64,000 bases of DNA, from assembly GCA_003281185.1 (NCBI GenBank), contig QCCS01000004.1, positions 1 through 64,000 on the forward strand, written 5' to 3'. This document shows, piece after piece, positions 9,094 through 20,123 of this stretch. The number at the start of each line of letters is the position of its first letter. The stretch's first letter is position 1. The translations under genes were made by a program, and so were the position numbers. The notes beneath the pieces are model-generated. The model saw only the letters and a program-made list of their open reading frames with translations, did no database searches and was not told where the DNA came from. The DNA is from Prochlorococcus sp. AG-347-M15 (lineage in GTDB: Bacteria > Cyanobacteriota > Cyanobacteriia > PCC-6307 > Cyanobiaceae).

Positions 9094-9345
9094 TTAAACA
9101 GGTAATTCTTTACCTGGATTACATTTAGACCATTTACCAAATTCATTCTCAAAACTCTCACAAAATTGAACATCCCAATCAGTTTTGTAATCACCATTCT
9201 TGTCTTTAATAATTCTTACATGAATGAACGGTCTTTTTGCTTTAAAATCAGGTACATCGCAAATATTATCAACACCATGATTATTCTCAACATCATGATA
9301 AGTAATACATCTATCAACCCATTTACAGTTGATGCAAATGCACAT
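9094..9345 (-). CDS. ycf34: Ycf34 small cysteine-rich protein
   Basis: Ycf34 is a small plastid/cyanobacterial protein reported to bind an Fe-S cluster and to affect photosynthetic electron transport. The 83 residues begin MCICINCKWVDRC, giving Cys2, Cys4, Cys7 and Cys13, with further Cys residues at the DICDVP-like segment and near FCES and KCNP. The start and length agree with the family. It is divergent from the CCA-transferase-family gene 14 bases away, so the two probably share a promoter region. Confidence 0.92.
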   Translation of the reverse strand: MCICINCKWVDRCITYHDVENNHGVDNICDVPDFKAKRPFIHVRIIKDKNGDYKTDWDVQFCESFENEFGKWSKCNPGKELPV

Positions 9346-9359
9346 AATTAATAAAAAAA

Positions 9360-10577
9360 ATGGAAAGTATTATTATCACTGATCATACACTAATAATTGA
9401 TGAATTAGAAAAAAGAATAAAACTTCATAATTGGAATTCAATTTTACCTTTTTTGCCTAAAGGATCATATTTGGTTGGTGGGTATATAAGGGATATTATT
9501 TTGGGAAGAGTAACTGAAAACGTTGATGTTGATATTGTAGTACCTTTTAATGCAATTGAAATTGGGAAGAAAATTGCAGAAAATATTAAATCTAAATTTA
9601 TAATCTTAGATGCAAAGAGGGAAGTGGTGAGAATTATTCTTAATCAAATTTATATTGATATTGCTAATCAGGTTTCATCGACTATTGAGGAAGATTTAGG
9701 TTCTAGAGATTTTTCAATTAATTCAATTGCTTTTTTATTGGACAAAAAGTGTTTATTTGATCCATTTAATGGCCTGAAGGATCTAGAGCTTTCCTTACTT
9801 AGAACGCATTCAGAAATTAATTTACTGAGTGATCCTTTACGAATATTGAGATGTTTTCGATTTGTTTCAGAACTCAATTTTAAAATTGAAATAAATTTAA
9901 TAAATTTTATAAAAAAAAATAAAGGAAAATTATATTTTGTTGCTAAAGAAAGGATTAACTATGAAATTCAGAGAATAGTAAATGGCTCAAATGCGCTTGA
10001 TGCGGTATTGTTGTTAAAAAAATTTAATATTTTTGGGACTGATAATTTATATAAAAATTCTTGTTTTTTGGATTTAAAGAAAATTAATTACGCAGAACTT
10101 AATCTGATAGAAAAAGAAAAATTTTTGCCATTATTTTTCATAGCCCAAATATTTGATATTGTATCTCTAGAGAAATTTCAATTTAGTAAAGCTGAAATTT
10201 CGAAAACTAAGTTATTGCGAAAATGGCACTTTTTTTTGAAGAACAAAGATATCGATCAGTTAACTGAATTAGATAGATTTAAATTACATAAAGAATTGGA
10301 GATGTTTCTTCCATCTTTTATTTTTTATTTGCCTCGAAATTTGCGCTTAGAATGGCTAAATAGGTGGCGTGACAAGGAAGACAAATTATTTCATCCCTCA
10401 AATTTAGTTAATGGTGATGTAATAAAAAAAATTTTGAAAATTAAGGATGGTCCCATCTTAGGAGAGCTTTTACAGTACCTTTCAAAAGAGCTTGCATATA
10501 AAAGATTGAATAATTTTGATGAAGCAATTTATAAAGCAAAGCAATGGATTAAACAAAATGCGCCAAAATGTGATTAA
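9360..10577 (+). CDS. CCA-adding enzyme / poly(A) polymerase family nucleotidyltransferase
   Basis: Class II tRNA nucleotidyltransferases add or repair the 3' CCA end of tRNA; some relatives add A only, or poly(A). The head domain has GGYIRD at 40-45 and the metal-binding pair Asp56/Asp58 in VDVDIV. The SRDFSINSIAF stretch near residue 118 matches the RRDFTINA motif, and a PCF-RF-like RILRCFRF stretch follows. The length of 405 is normal for the family. The sequence cannot decide whether it adds CCA, CC or A, and no second copy lies in the window to compare with. The ATG at 9360 follows a run of A. Confidence 0.88.
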   Translation: MESIIITDHTLIIDELEKRIKLHNWNSILPFLPKGSYLVGGYIRDIILGRVTENVDVDIVVPFNAIEIGKKIAENIKSKFIILDAKREVVRIILNQIYIDIANQVSSTIEEDLGSRDFSINSIAFLLDKKCLFDPFNGLKDLELSLLRTHSEINLLSDPLRILRCFRFVSELNFKIEINLINFIKKNKGKLYFVAKERINYEIQRIVNGSNALDAVLLLKKFNIFGTDNLYKNSCFLDLKKINYAELNLIEKEKFLPLFFIAQIFDIVSLEKFQFSKAEISKTKLLRKWHFFLKNKDIDQLTELDRFKLHKELEMFLPSFIFYLPRNLRLEWLNRWRDKEDKLFHPSNLVNGDVIKKILKIKDGPILGELLQYLSKELAYKRLNNFDEAIYKAKQWIKQNAPKCD

Positions 10578-10635
10578 ATACACATAGCTTAGTTTTGTTT
10601 AGAAGTTCGGACTTCAAAATTATTTTCAAAAATTT

Positions 10636-11055
10636 ATGAGTATTCGTATTTACATTGGCAATTTACCACAAGGATTTAATCCAAAAGAATTTGATACGCT
10701 ATTAAAATCTATTTCTAATTCAATTAGATTTAAAGCAGTTTTAGATAAGGAAACTAAGGAATGCAGAGGGTTTGGATTCGCTACAACAAACAATGAAGAG
10801 AATGCTAATTTATTAATTCAAAAATTAAACGGGTTTGAATTTAATGGCTCCAAATTAAGAGTAGAGTTATCTGAAAAGAAAGATTCTGCTTCAAATAAAA
10901 GAAATAGCGGAAGCTTAAACAGGAACAAGAAAAAGAAAGATTTCAAGAAAATTGTTCATAGTGACGCTCCTAACCTTGAGGCACCCGATCCTAGATGGGC
11001 TGGTGAACTATCTAAATTAAAAGATTTGTTAGCCAATCAGAAGACGCCTGCTTAA
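10636..11055 (+). CDS. RRM-type RNA-binding protein
   Basis: A single RNA recognition motif fills residues 3-80: RNP2 is IYIGNL (5-10) and RNP1 is KECRGFGFAT (41-50). A basic Lys/Asn/Ser-rich linker follows (about 83-110), then an acidic-Pro tail with DPRWAGELSKLKDLL. Cyanobacterial Rbp proteins of this type bind RNA and some respond to cold or locate mRNA to thylakoids; the targets here are unknown. The stop is directly followed by the end of crtB on the other strand with no gap. Confidence 0.92.
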   Translation: MSIRIYIGNLPQGFNPKEFDTLLKSISNSIRFKAVLDKETKECRGFGFATTNNEENANLLIQKLNGFEFNGSKLRVELSEKKDSASNKRNSGSLNRNKKKKDFKKIVHSDAPNLEAPDPRWAGELSKLKDLLANQKTPA

Positions 11056-11964
11056 TTATTTAATTCGAGATATTAAAAAAGATACGGGAATCTCAAAAGC
11101 TTTTACTGAATTCTTTACGAAAGCTCTGTTATTAAAAACATCATAGTCTAACCTTTCAATAGAATTTAATATTCCTCTATATAGCCGTAAAGATGTCCAG
11201 ACTGGCCACCTTGCATCGGATGATAACCACTTAATCCCATCTTCTGACTTTTGGAACCAATCGCGAGCCCTCGTTAATTGAAAGTTCATCAACGCCTTCC
11301 ATTGATTATTAATTTCTCCTTTTAAAAGTTGTTCTTCAGAATAATTAAATTTTTTAATATCCGCTTGTGGGAGGTAAATTCTTCCTCTATGTCTATCTTC
11401 TCCGACATCCCTTAATATGTTTGTTAATTGATTTGCAATTCCAAGAGCTACAGCTGCCTCAGAAGGATCAGGCTTAGTACTCCATGGGGCTGATGTATAA
11501 GCGCTATCAATCCCCATGACATTCTGAGTCATTAAACCAACAGTACCTGCAACTCGATAGCAGTAGAGTTTTAATTCATCAAAATCTTTGTATCTAAATT
11601 TATTAAGATCCATTCTCTGACCATCTATCATATCAAGGTAAGGTTTAATACTTTGAGGATATTTTTCGATGGTATCTAAAAGAACTGAATCTAATTCAGA
11701 TTTAATATTTCCTTTAAAAACATTCTTGGTATTTTCCTCCCATTGATCAAGTCTATCTGAAAGTTCATCTTGGGATTTAGTTGAAGCTTCTTCGCTATCC
11801 ATTATTTCATCTGTTCTTCTACACCATACATAAATAGCCCAAATAGCTTTTCTCTTTTCTAGTGGTAGTAAAAGAGTTCCCAAATAAAAGGTTTTAGCCC
11901 ATTTTTGAGTTTCTTTACGGCATATCTCATATGCTTGATCCAGTTGAGAAATTGAATTTTTCAA
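11056..11964 (-). CDS. crtB: Phytoene synthase (CrtB)
   Basis: CrtB joins two geranylgeranyl diphosphates to phytoene, the first carotenoid-specific step. Both Asp-rich metal sites are present: RRTDEIMD (Asp52 and Asp56) and DVGEDRHRGRIYLP (Asp186 and Asp190). The length of 302 is typical. The start is TTG at 11964; an in-frame stop lies three codons upstream and no ATG is available, so the TTG is well supported. It lies 26 bases after crtP on the same strand, which makes an operon with the next enzyme of the pathway. Confidence 0.96.
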   Translation of the reverse strand: MKNSISQLDQAYEICRKETQKWAKTFYLGTLLLPLEKRKAIWAIYVWCRRTDEIMDSEEASTKSQDELSDRLDQWEENTKNVFKGNIKSELDSVLLDTIEKYPQSIKPYLDMIDGQRMDLNKFRYKDFDELKLYCYRVAGTVGLMTQNVMGIDSAYTSAPWSTKPDPSEAAVALGIANQLTNILRDVGEDRHRGRIYLPQADIKKFNYSEEQLLKGEINNQWKALMNFQLTRARDWFQKSEDGIKWLSSDARWPVWTSLRLYRGILNSIERLDYDVFNNRAFVKNSVKAFEIPVSFLISRIK

Positions 11965-11990
11965 AAAGTTTTAGCTGTATTTAGGAATTT

Positions 11991-13439
<1,449 letters not shown>

Positions 13440-13487
13440 TTAAAGTTAGAACATATTAGTTTTTTTCGTTGATTATTTCGCAAAATT

Positions 13488-13835
13488 ATGGAAAAATTGC
13501 TTTTAAAATCAACTACTCGACATGTAAGGATTTTTACAGCTGAAGTAGTAGACAAAGAATTAAAATTTCATCCCAACAAACTTACCCTTGATTTAGATCC
13601 TGATAATGAGTTTATTTGGAATAAAGATTCTTTGAACAAAATAAATCAGAAATTTAATGAATTAATTAAAGAGAGAGCAGGAAAGGATTTAGATGATTAT
13701 GAACTCAGAAAAATAGGATCAGAAATTGAGTGTTTAATAAAATTCATGCTTCAAAATGGGAATTTAAGCTATAACCCTGAATGTAGAGTAATGAATTATT
13801 CAATGGGTCTTCCAAAAACAAACGAAATGCTGTGA
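13488..13835 (+). CDS. ndhM: NDH-1 subunit M (NdhM)
   Basis: NdhM is a cyanobacteria/plastid-specific subunit of the NDH-1 hydrophilic arm, needed for assembly near the ferredoxin-binding side. The 115 residues ([16 protein letters not shown] at the start, [11 protein letters not shown] inside, NYSMGLPKT at the end) match the family well. The TGA stop overlaps the GTG start of the DUF3172-type gene by four bases (GTGA), which suggests coupled translation. The region upstream (13398-13487) is shared with divergent crtP. Confidence 0.94.
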   Translation: MEKLLLKSTTRHVRIFTAEVVDKELKFHPNKLTLDLDPDNEFIWNKDSLNKINQKFNELIKERAGKDLDDYELRKIGSEIECLIKFMLQNGNLSYNPECRVMNYSMGLPKTNEML

Positions 13836-14455
13836 ATAGACCACCTTCAAATAGACGTCCAGGAAGAGGTTCAAACAGAAATTTTTACTCTTCAAACCCG
13901 AGAGACATTGATTCCTATGGACAAAGAAATAGAGGATTGCCTGCTTCTTCTGAACAAAAGATTAACTTTAGTACAGGAACCATCGCTGTTCTAGCAGGTG
14001 TATTAATTTTAGGAGTAGGTATTGGTAGTGCTATTACCAGTACAACAGATGGTGGTCAGGGAAATATAGCTAGTCAGCAACAACTAGATATGGCTGTTCC
14101 TGATCCTGAATTTTGTAGACAATGGGGTGCAAGTGCTTTTGTAATTGATGTTGAAATGTATACAACTTTGAATCCTTCCACTAGTTTTGTAACGCAACCA
14201 GCTCTCCAGCCAGGTTGCGTAATAAGAAGAGAAAATTGGACAGTTTTACAAAAACAAGGAGCTATAAGTAATGAAGATGTAAGAGAATGTAAACAAAGAA
14301 TGAATACTTTTGCCTATATCGGATCTATAAGAGACAAACCAATTGTTAAGTGTGTTTATCAGACTGATGTAAATGAAAATAAATTTATAATCAAGGGAGA
14401 TGGCCAAGCTGAAGATGGAGGAGTAGGGATTAATAAAGAAGCAATTCAGTTTTAA
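13832..14455 (+). CDS. DUF3172-type membrane-anchored protein
   Basis: The function is unknown. The N-terminus is hydrophilic and rich in Arg, Asn, Ser and Gly (1-45), followed by one membrane segment (about 49-72) and a conserved soluble domain with four Cys (in [22 protein letters not shown] and VKCVYQT). The conserved domain resembles a cyanobacterial/plant family I know as DUF3172. The start is GTG at 13832, overlapping the ndhM stop. Co-translation with ndhM hints at a thylakoid role, but this is inference only. It converges on rbcR with a gap of 6 bases. Confidence 0.8.
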   Translation: MNRPPSNRRPGRGSNRNFYSSNPRDIDSYGQRNRGLPASSEQKINFSTGTIAVLAGVLILGVGIGSAITSTTDGGQGNIASQQQLDMAVPDPEFCRQWGASAFVIDVEMYTTLNPSTSFVTQPALQPGCVIRRENWTVLQKQGAISNEDVRECKQRMNTFAYIGSIRDKPIVKCVYQTDVNENKFIIKGDGQAEDGGVGINKEAIQF

Positions 14456-14461
14456 TTTAGT

Positions 14462-15406
14462 TTATTGCTGCTTTAAAGGGCTATTTGGACTAGCGAATTG
14501 AGGCAAAATGTTTTTCTTAAATTCTTCTGATGCTCTTGAAGTGTACCTTGATGGATTAGTAATTAATTTTAGTTCTCTTTTAACCTCTAAGTCAGAAATG
14601 AATGCCTTATGGATCGTCCCTGCGGCTAATTCTCTTTCAATTGAAACAACTGGTAAAAATGAAGCTCCTAAACCTGATTGAACTGCATTCTTAATTGCTT
14701 CAAGAGAATTAAGTTCCATTTCAATTTTTAATCTTTGAATTTCAAGTCCAGAATCTTGAAGAAGTTTGTCTACAACTTTTCTTGTTGTAGATTGAGAATC
14801 TAATGTTACAAAGTTTAATTTGTATAAGTCCTCTTTTAAAAGCTCTTTTTTGTTGGAAAATGGGTGTTTTGAAGGCAGAACTAGTGCTAATTCATCAGTT
14901 GCATATGGAATCACTTGTAGCAAATTTTCTAAATCGCTAGGCAATTGTCCTCCAATAATGGCTAAATCAATTTGTCCATTTGCAACGCTCCAACCAGTTC
15001 TTCTAGTACTATGAACTTGAAGTTGAACAGATACATCGGGATATTTTTGCCTAAATAGACCTATCATTCTTGGCATTAAATAAGTACCAGTTGTTTGGCT
15101 TGCTCCAATCACAAGGGTTCCACCTTTTAAACTATTTAAATCTTCAATAGCTTTACAAGCTTCATCGCATTGATTCAAAATTCTTTCGCAATAATCCAGC
15201 AGTAGTCTTCCCGCTTCAGTTAAAAGAGCTTTTCTGCCACCTCTATCAAAAATTGTGATTTCAAGTTGTTTTTCTAGGTTCTGAATTTGTAAACTAACGG
15301 CAGGTTGGGTTACGTACAAAAGATCTGCAGCTTTTTTAAAACTTCCTTGAGCTGCTATAGCCTTTAATATTCTTAATTGGTCGAGAGTAAATGGTAATTC
15401 GGGCAT
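14462..15406 (-). CDS. rbcR: LysR-family regulator RbcR (Ycf30/CcmR-like)
   Basis: A LysR-type regulator with winged helix-turn-helix at about 8-67 ([20 protein letters not shown]) and a substrate-sensing domain from about 90 onward. The opening and the [21 protein letters not shown] stretch match the RbcR/Ycf30 group, which controls Rubisco and carbon-uptake genes. The paralogue NdhR/CcmR also lies near ndh genes in other cyanobacteria, so the neighbouring ndhF-ndhD pair does not decide between them. The gene is divergent from the Z-ISO-like gene; two dyads in the shared 82-base gap could be its own operator. Confidence 0.87.
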   Translation of the reverse strand: MPELPFTLDQLRILKAIAAQGSFKKAADLLYVTQPAVSLQIQNLEKQLEITIFDRGGRKALLTEAGRLLLDYCERILNQCDEACKAIEDLNSLKGGTLVIGASQTTGTYLMPRMIGLFRQKYPDVSVQLQVHSTRRTGWSVANGQIDLAIIGGQLPSDLENLLQVIPYATDELALVLPSKHPFSNKKELLKEDLYKLNFVTLDSQSTTRKVVDKLLQDSGLEIQRLKIEMELNSLEAIKNAVQSGLGASFLPVVSIERELAAGTIHKAFISDLEVKRELKLITNPSRYTSRASEEFKKNILPQFASPNSPLKQQ

Positions 15407-15431
15407 CTATTGTGCCTACAATTATTTATAA

Positions 15432-15446
15432 TTCTAGTACTTAGAA
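15432..15446. promoter_or_regulatory. Candidate LysR box between rbcR and the Z-ISO-like gene
   Basis: TTCTA-GTACT-TAGAA is a perfect dyad with 5-base arms and a 5-base spacer. It includes T-N11-A (15433 to 15445), the general LysR-type binding pattern. It lies 26 bases upstream of the rbcR start and 42 bases upstream of the divergent ATG, where LysR regulators often bind to control themselves. No binding data are available here. Confidence 0.4.
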
Positions 15447-15464
15447 GTATTCTTGTTAACAGCC

Positions 15465-15482
15465 AAATTATTTAAATAATTT
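15465..15482. promoter_or_regulatory. 18-base perfect palindrome just before the Z-ISO-like start
   Basis: AAATTATTTAAATAATTT reads the same on both strands and ends six bases before the ATG at 15489. It is all A/T, so chance is a real option, but 18 bases is long for a perfect palindrome. It could be an operator or could form a weak hairpin over the start region of the mRNA. Confidence 0.4.
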
Positions 15483-15488
15483 AAATGT

Positions 15489-16217
15489 ATGGAGACCCAT
15501 CAAACTTCTCTAATAATATTGATATTAATTTTTATTTTTGCAGTAATTCATAGTGGTGGAGCTGCTTTAAGAATTAAAGCAGAATCTATAATGGGGCCAA
15601 GATTATGGCGGTTATGTTTCGTTTTTTTAAGTTTGCCATCCGCAATCATCCTTATTAGTTATTTTCTCGCTCACAGATATGACGGAATTAGATTATGGAA
15701 TTTTCAAGGTAATAGTTTAGTCTTTGTCATAGTTTGGTTTTTAACTGCAATAAGCTTTTTATTTTTATATCCAGCTACCTACAATTTGTTGGAAATTCCC
15801 TCAGTATTAAAACCTAAAGTACGAATTTACGGAACAGGGATCATGAGAATTACAAGACATCCACAAGCATTTGGTCAGATAATTTGGTGTTTTGCACATA
15901 CATTATGGATTGGCACTTCATTCACATTAGTAACATCTTTCGGATTAATTTTGCATCATCTTTTTGCTATTTGGCATGGGGATAAGAGATTAGCCAAAAG
16001 ATTTGGAGAAGATTTTAAAAAATTTAAAAAAAATACTTCAATTATTCCCTTTGTTGCAATACTTCAAGGAAGGCAAGAATTTAAGATTAAAGAATTTTTT
16101 AAGTTATCTCAACTTGGAATATTAATTGCAATAGGAGTACTTTGGTGGTCTCATCAGTATATAAATATTGCTGTTAAAACATTTAATTCATCATTTTTGT
16201 CTGAATTTTTCAATTGA
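15489..16217 (+). CDS. 15-cis-zeta-carotene isomerase (Z-ISO), NnrU-like membrane protein
   Basis: Z-ISO is a heme-b membrane enzyme that isomerises the 15-cis bond of the zeta-carotene made by PDS. The 242 residues form about six membrane segments. The sequence matches the plant Z-ISO core as I remember it: HSGGAALR at 21-28, RYDGIRLW, FLYPATYNLLE, GIMRITRHPQ and IIWCFAHTLWIG. The two heme ligands reported for maize (His150 and His266, with Cys263 as alternative) are 116 residues apart; His21 and His137 here have the same spacing, and Cys134 sits at the Cys263 place. Automatic annotation would probably say NnrU (denitrification), which makes little sense in this organism. crtB and crtP are close by. 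Confidence 0.85.
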   Translation: METHQTSLIILILIFIFAVIHSGGAALRIKAESIMGPRLWRLCFVFLSLPSAIILISYFLAHRYDGIRLWNFQGNSLVFVIVWFLTAISFLFLYPATYNLLEIPSVLKPKVRIYGTGIMRITRHPQAFGQIIWCFAHTLWIGTSFTLVTSFGLILHHLFAIWHGDKRLAKRFGEDFKKFKKNTSIIPFVAILQGRQEFKIKEFFKLSQLGILIAIGVLWWSHQYINIAVKTFNSSFLSEFFN

Positions 16218-16250
16218 CAGTTTAAAATTAAACTATAAATCTTTCATAAA

Positions 16251-18272
16251 ATGCCTCAAGCTTCAGAAATTGCCTGGTTAATTCCTGTTTTCCCATTAAT
16301 TGGAGCAGTTCTTTCTGGCTTGGGATTAATAAGCATCAACAAGAAAATTAATAATTCAAGAGAAATTGTTTCTGTAGGTTTAATTTCTTTCGTAGGTATT
16401 TCTGCGGTAATTAGCTATAAAGCTCTAATTGAACAAATTAACGGCTACCAATCAGTAGAAAAATTATTTGTATGGGCAAATGCCGGGGATTTCACAATTC
16501 CAATGGGATTTGTCCTTGATCCTTTGGGGAGCGTAATGCTTGCATTAGTAACTACAATAACTTTGCTAGTAATGATTTACTCTCATGGTTATATGGCCCA
16601 TGATAAGGGCTATGTCAGGTTTTTTACATATTTAGCATTATTTAGTAGTTCAATGATGGGATTAATAGTTAGTCCGAATTTATTAGAGATTTACGTTTTT
16701 TGGGAATTAGTTGGAATGTGTTCCTACTTATTGGTTGGTTTTTGGTACGACAGAGATGGCGCTGCTCACGCTGCACAAAAAGCATTTGTTGTTAATAGAG
16801 TAGGAGACTTTGGCTTGTTACTAGGTATTCTGGGCCTATTTTGGGCAACAAATAGTTTTGATTTTAATGAAATAGCTACTGGAATTTCTCAATCAATATC
16901 TGACAATTCATTACCTATTTGGGCTGCTTTACTACTTTGTTTTTTAGTTTTTTTAGGGCCAATGGCAAAATCTGCTCAGTTTCCACTTCATGTATGGTTG
17001 CCTGATGCGATGGAAGGCCCGACACCTATTTCTGCACTTATTCATGCTGCAACAATGGTTGCTGCAGGAATATTTCTTGTAGCAAGACTTCAACCTTTGT
17101 ATTCAATATTCCCTTCTATTCAGTTCATTATTGCTTTGGTTGGCACTATTACTTGTTTTTTAGGCGCCTCCATAGCTTTGACCCAAATGGATTTAAAAAA
17201 AGGTTTAGCGTATAGTACAGTTTCTCAGCTTGGCTACATGATGCTCGCAATGGGTTGTGGAGCACCAGTAGCTGGTATTTTTCATTTAGTTACTCATGCT
17301 TGCTTTAAAGCAATGCTATTTTTGGGATCTGGTTCAGTAATACATGCCATGGAAGAAGTAGTTGGCCACCAGCCTGCACTAGCTCAAGATATGAGATTAA
17401 TGGGCGGTTTAAGAAAAAAAATGCCTTATACATCAACAACTTTTTTGATCGGTTGTATAGCAATTAGTGGAATTCCACCTCTTGCAGGTTTTTGGAGTAA
17501 AGACGAGATACTCGGAAATGCATTTATATCATTTCCAGCTTTTTGGTTTGTAGGACTGTTAACAGCTGGGATGACTGCTTTTTATATGTTTAGGCTTTAT
17601 TTCTTGACATTTGAAGGAGAATTCAGAGGAGAAAATAAAGAATTGCAAAAAGAGCTTTTATTAGCTTCTAAATCAAATTTAGATGAAGAAAATGAAGAAG
17701 AGTATGAAGAACATAGCTCTATTCATGAGTCGCCTTGGTCAATGACATTCCCCTTGGTTTTTCTGGCTGTACCATCTTTAATTATCGGTTTTATGGGACT
17801 TCCATGGGATAGTAAAATTGCAAATTTATTAGATCCTGAAGAAGCAGAGACTGCCGCAAAAGCATTCGAGTTGAAAGAATTTTTGCCTTTAGCTATAGCT
17901 TCAGTTCTTATTGCATCAGCAGGAATTATTATTGCTTATCAAGCATATTTTGCGAAAAAAATTAATTTGTCAATATTATTTGCAGAAAGGTTCCCTTCTG
18001 TTAATCAATTTTTATCAAATAAATGGTATTTAGATGACATTAATGAAAAACTTTTTGTTCAAGGAAGTAGAAAGCTAGCTAAAGAAGTTTTGGAAGTTGA
18101 TTCCAAGGTTGTTGATGGTGTTGTCAATCTAACAGGACTTGTAACATTAGGAAGTGGAGAAGGTTTAAAATATTTTGAGACCGGAAGAGCTCAATTTTAC
18201 GCACTTATTGTTTTTGGGGGAGTAATATTATTGGTTGCTGTATTTGGCTTTCAATCTCCTCAAGTAACTTAA
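16251..18272 (+). CDS. ndhF: NDH-1 subunit 5 (NdhF1)
   Basis: NdhF is the distal antiporter-like subunit of the NDH-1 membrane arm. The 673 residues hold many membrane segments, the proton-antiporter domain (conserved WELVGMCSYLLVGFWY near 150-165 and LPDAMEGPTPISALIHAATMVAAG near 245-268) and a long C-terminal part with an amphipathic helix and last membrane segment. It begins with MPQASEIAWLIPVFP and shows the plain D/F1 type rather than the CO2-uptake F3/F4 type, judged by its pairing with ndhD1. ndhD follows after 85 bases. Confidence 0.95.
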   Translation: MPQASEIAWLIPVFPLIGAVLSGLGLISINKKINNSREIVSVGLISFVGISAVISYKALIEQINGYQSVEKLFVWANAGDFTIPMGFVLDPLGSVMLALVTTITLLVMIYSHGYMAHDKGYVRFFTYLALFSSSMMGLIVSPNLLEIYVFWELVGMCSYLLVGFWYDRDGAAHAAQKAFVVNRVGDFGLLLGILGLFWATNSFDFNEIATGISQSISDNSLPIWAALLLCFLVFLGPMAKSAQFPLHVWLPDAMEGPTPISALIHAATMVAAGIFLVARLQPLYSIFPSIQFIIALVGTITCFLGASIALTQMDLKKGLAYSTVSQLGYMMLAMGCGAPVAGIFHLVTHACFKAMLFLGSGSVIHAMEEVVGHQPALAQDMRLMGGLRKKMPYTSTTFLIGCIAISGIPPLAGFWSKDEILGNAFISFPAFWFVGLLTAGMTAFYMFRLYFLTFEGEFRGENKELQKELLLASKSNLDEENEEEYEEHSSIHESPWSMTFPLVFLAVPSLIIGFMGLPWDSKIANLLDPEEAETAAKAFELKEFLPLAIASVLIASAGIIIAYQAYFAKKINLSILFAERFPSVNQFLSNKWYLDDINEKLFVQGSRKLAKEVLEVDSKVVDGVVNLTGLVTLGSGEGLKYFETGRAQFYALIVFGGVILLVAVFGFQSPQVT

Positions 18273-18393
18273 TTACAATTGTGTGTCTTCACTGTTCATA
18301 GGGGTGAAAAAATACAGATAATTTATAGACTTTATTTAAGATAAATTTCTAATTAAATTGAGTTCTTTCTTTTTTACAGATTTTGCGACACAA

Positions 18394-19998
18394 ATGTTAG
18401 GAACCTTAGGCGCTGGATTATCTACTTTTCCTTGGCTATCTGCTTCAATTTTGTTCCCAATTGCTAGCGCATTTGTGATACCTTTTTTCCCAGATAAAGG
18501 AGATGGTAAAGAAGTTAGATGGTTTGCTTTATCTATTGCACTGATAACTTTTTTAGTAACTGTAGGTTCTTATATAAATGGCTTTGATATTAATAATGAA
18601 AATCTTCAACTGAAAGAAAATATTAGTTGGCTCCCTAATTTAGGTCTTACATGGTCTGTGGGTGCTGATGGTATTTCAATGCCTTTAATATTATTAACTA
18701 GTTTTATAACTGCCTTAGCCGTACTTGCTGCATGGCCAGTAAAGTTTAAACCAAAATTATTTTTCTTTTTAATATTGGTGATGGATGGAGGGCAAATCGC
18801 TGTTTTTGCTGTTCAAGATATGCTTTTGTTCTTTCTAACGTGGGAACTTGAACTAATTCCCGTATATTTACTATTGGCTATATGGGGTGGCAAAAATAGA
18901 CAATATGCAGCAACAAAATTCATTATTTATACAGCTGGCAGTTCTATATTTATTCTTCTTGCAGCATTGGCGATGGGTTTTTACGGTACAGAAATTCCGA
19001 ACTTTGAATTTTCTCACTTGGCAGCTCAAGATTACAGTCAAAAATTCCAGATACTCTGTTATGTGGGGCTCTTAATAGCATTTGGAGTAAAACTCCCAAT
19101 AGTTCCTCTTCACACTTGGCTCCCGGACGCACATGGAGAGGCTACAGCACCTGTTCATATGCTTCTTGCTGGAATTTTATTGAAGATGGGAGGATATGCT
19201 CTTTTGAGGTTTAATGCACAATTATTACCCGTTGCTCATGCTCAATTTGCCCCTTTATTAATAGTTTTGGGAGTAGTAAATATAATTTATGCTGCATTAA
19301 CTTCTTTTGCGCAAAGAAATCTCAAAAGAAAAATCGCATACAGCTCTATAAGTCATATGGGTTTTGTTCTTATTGGAATAGGAAGTTTTAGTAGCTTAGG
19401 AACAAGCGGAGCAATGTTGCAAATGGTTAGTCATGGATTAATTGGAGCTAGCTTATTTTTTCTTGTTGGAGCAACCTATGACAGAACAAAGACTCTTAAA
19501 CTTGATGAAATGAGTGGTGTAGGGCAAAAAATGAGAATCATGTTTGCTTTATGGACTGCATGCTCCCTTGCTTCACTTGCTTTGCCAGGAATGAGTGGAT
19601 TTGTTTCCGAATTGATGGTGTTCACAGGATTTGTTACTGATGAAGTTTATACGCTTCCGTTTAGGATAGTCATGGCATCTTTAGCTGCTATCGGTGTAAT
19701 ACTCACTCCTATCTATCTTCTTTCAATGTTAAGAGAAATTTTCTTTGGTAAAGAAAATCCTAAATTAGCCCAAGAAAGAAAACTTATCGATGCAGAGCCT
19801 AGAGAAATTTATATTATTGCTTGCTTACTTTTGCCAATAATTGGAATTGGTTTATATCCAAGATTAGTTACTGAAAGTTATTTAGCATCTATTAATAATT
19901 TAGTAGATAGAGATTTAGCCGCAGTTAAAAGTTCTGTGAAAACGAACCTATTTTCAGGAACTAAAAAAATTGAGATTTTAAAGGCTCCAACAATATAG
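18394..19998 (+). CDS. ndhD: NDH-1 subunit 4 (NdhD1)
   Basis: NdhD is an antiporter-like proton-pumping subunit of the NDH-1 membrane arm. The conserved [17 protein letters not shown] and [26 protein letters not shown] segments are intact, with Glu and Lys residues that carry protons. I start at ATG 18394 ([10 protein letters not shown]), giving 534 residues, as in remembered picocyanobacterial entries. The frame is open to a TTG at 18358 that would add 12 residues; no clear ribosome-binding site favours either. It follows ndhF in the same direction. Confidence 0.94.
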   Translation: MLGTLGAGLSTFPWLSASILFPIASAFVIPFFPDKGDGKEVRWFALSIALITFLVTVGSYINGFDINNENLQLKENISWLPNLGLTWSVGADGISMPLILLTSFITALAVLAAWPVKFKPKLFFFLILVMDGGQIAVFAVQDMLLFFLTWELELIPVYLLLAIWGGKNRQYAATKFIIYTAGSSIFILLAALAMGFYGTEIPNFEFSHLAAQDYSQKFQILCYVGLLIAFGVKLPIVPLHTWLPDAHGEATAPVHMLLAGILLKMGGYALLRFNAQLLPVAHAQFAPLLIVLGVVNIIYAALTSFAQRNLKRKIAYSSISHMGFVLIGIGSFSSLGTSGAMLQMVSHGLIGASLFFLVGATYDRTKTLKLDEMSGVGQKMRIMFALWTACSLASLALPGMSGFVSELMVFTGFVTDEVYTLPFRIVMASLAAIGVILTPIYLLSMLREIFFGKENPKLAQERKLIDAEPREIYIIACLLLPIIGIGLYPRLVTESYLASINNLVDRDLAAVKSSVKTNLFSGTKKIEILKAPTI

Positions 19999-20043
19999 TT
20001 TTTTTAAAATTAATGCAATATTGTTTGGCGTCTAACAAATAAA

Positions 20044-20074
20044 AAGATATCTTATGATTAGTTATTGGCTAATC
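20044..20074. other. Short palindrome and stem-loop between ndhD and scpA
   Basis: AAGATATCTT (20044-20053) is a perfect 10-base palindrome. Next to it GATTAG (20056-20061) and CTAATC (20069-20074) can pair around a 7-base loop. No T-run follows, so this is not a standard terminator. It sits just before the open scpA frame and could affect its translation. Confidence 0.35.
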
Positions 20075-20123
20075 TAAAATATCATATTTAAATTCTCTTG
20101 ATAAGCAACAATTAGGTCCTAGA

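Noticed and set aside
18887..19075. Short plus-strand frame inside ndhD
   Set aside because: It is a shifted reading of a strongly conserved ndhD part.
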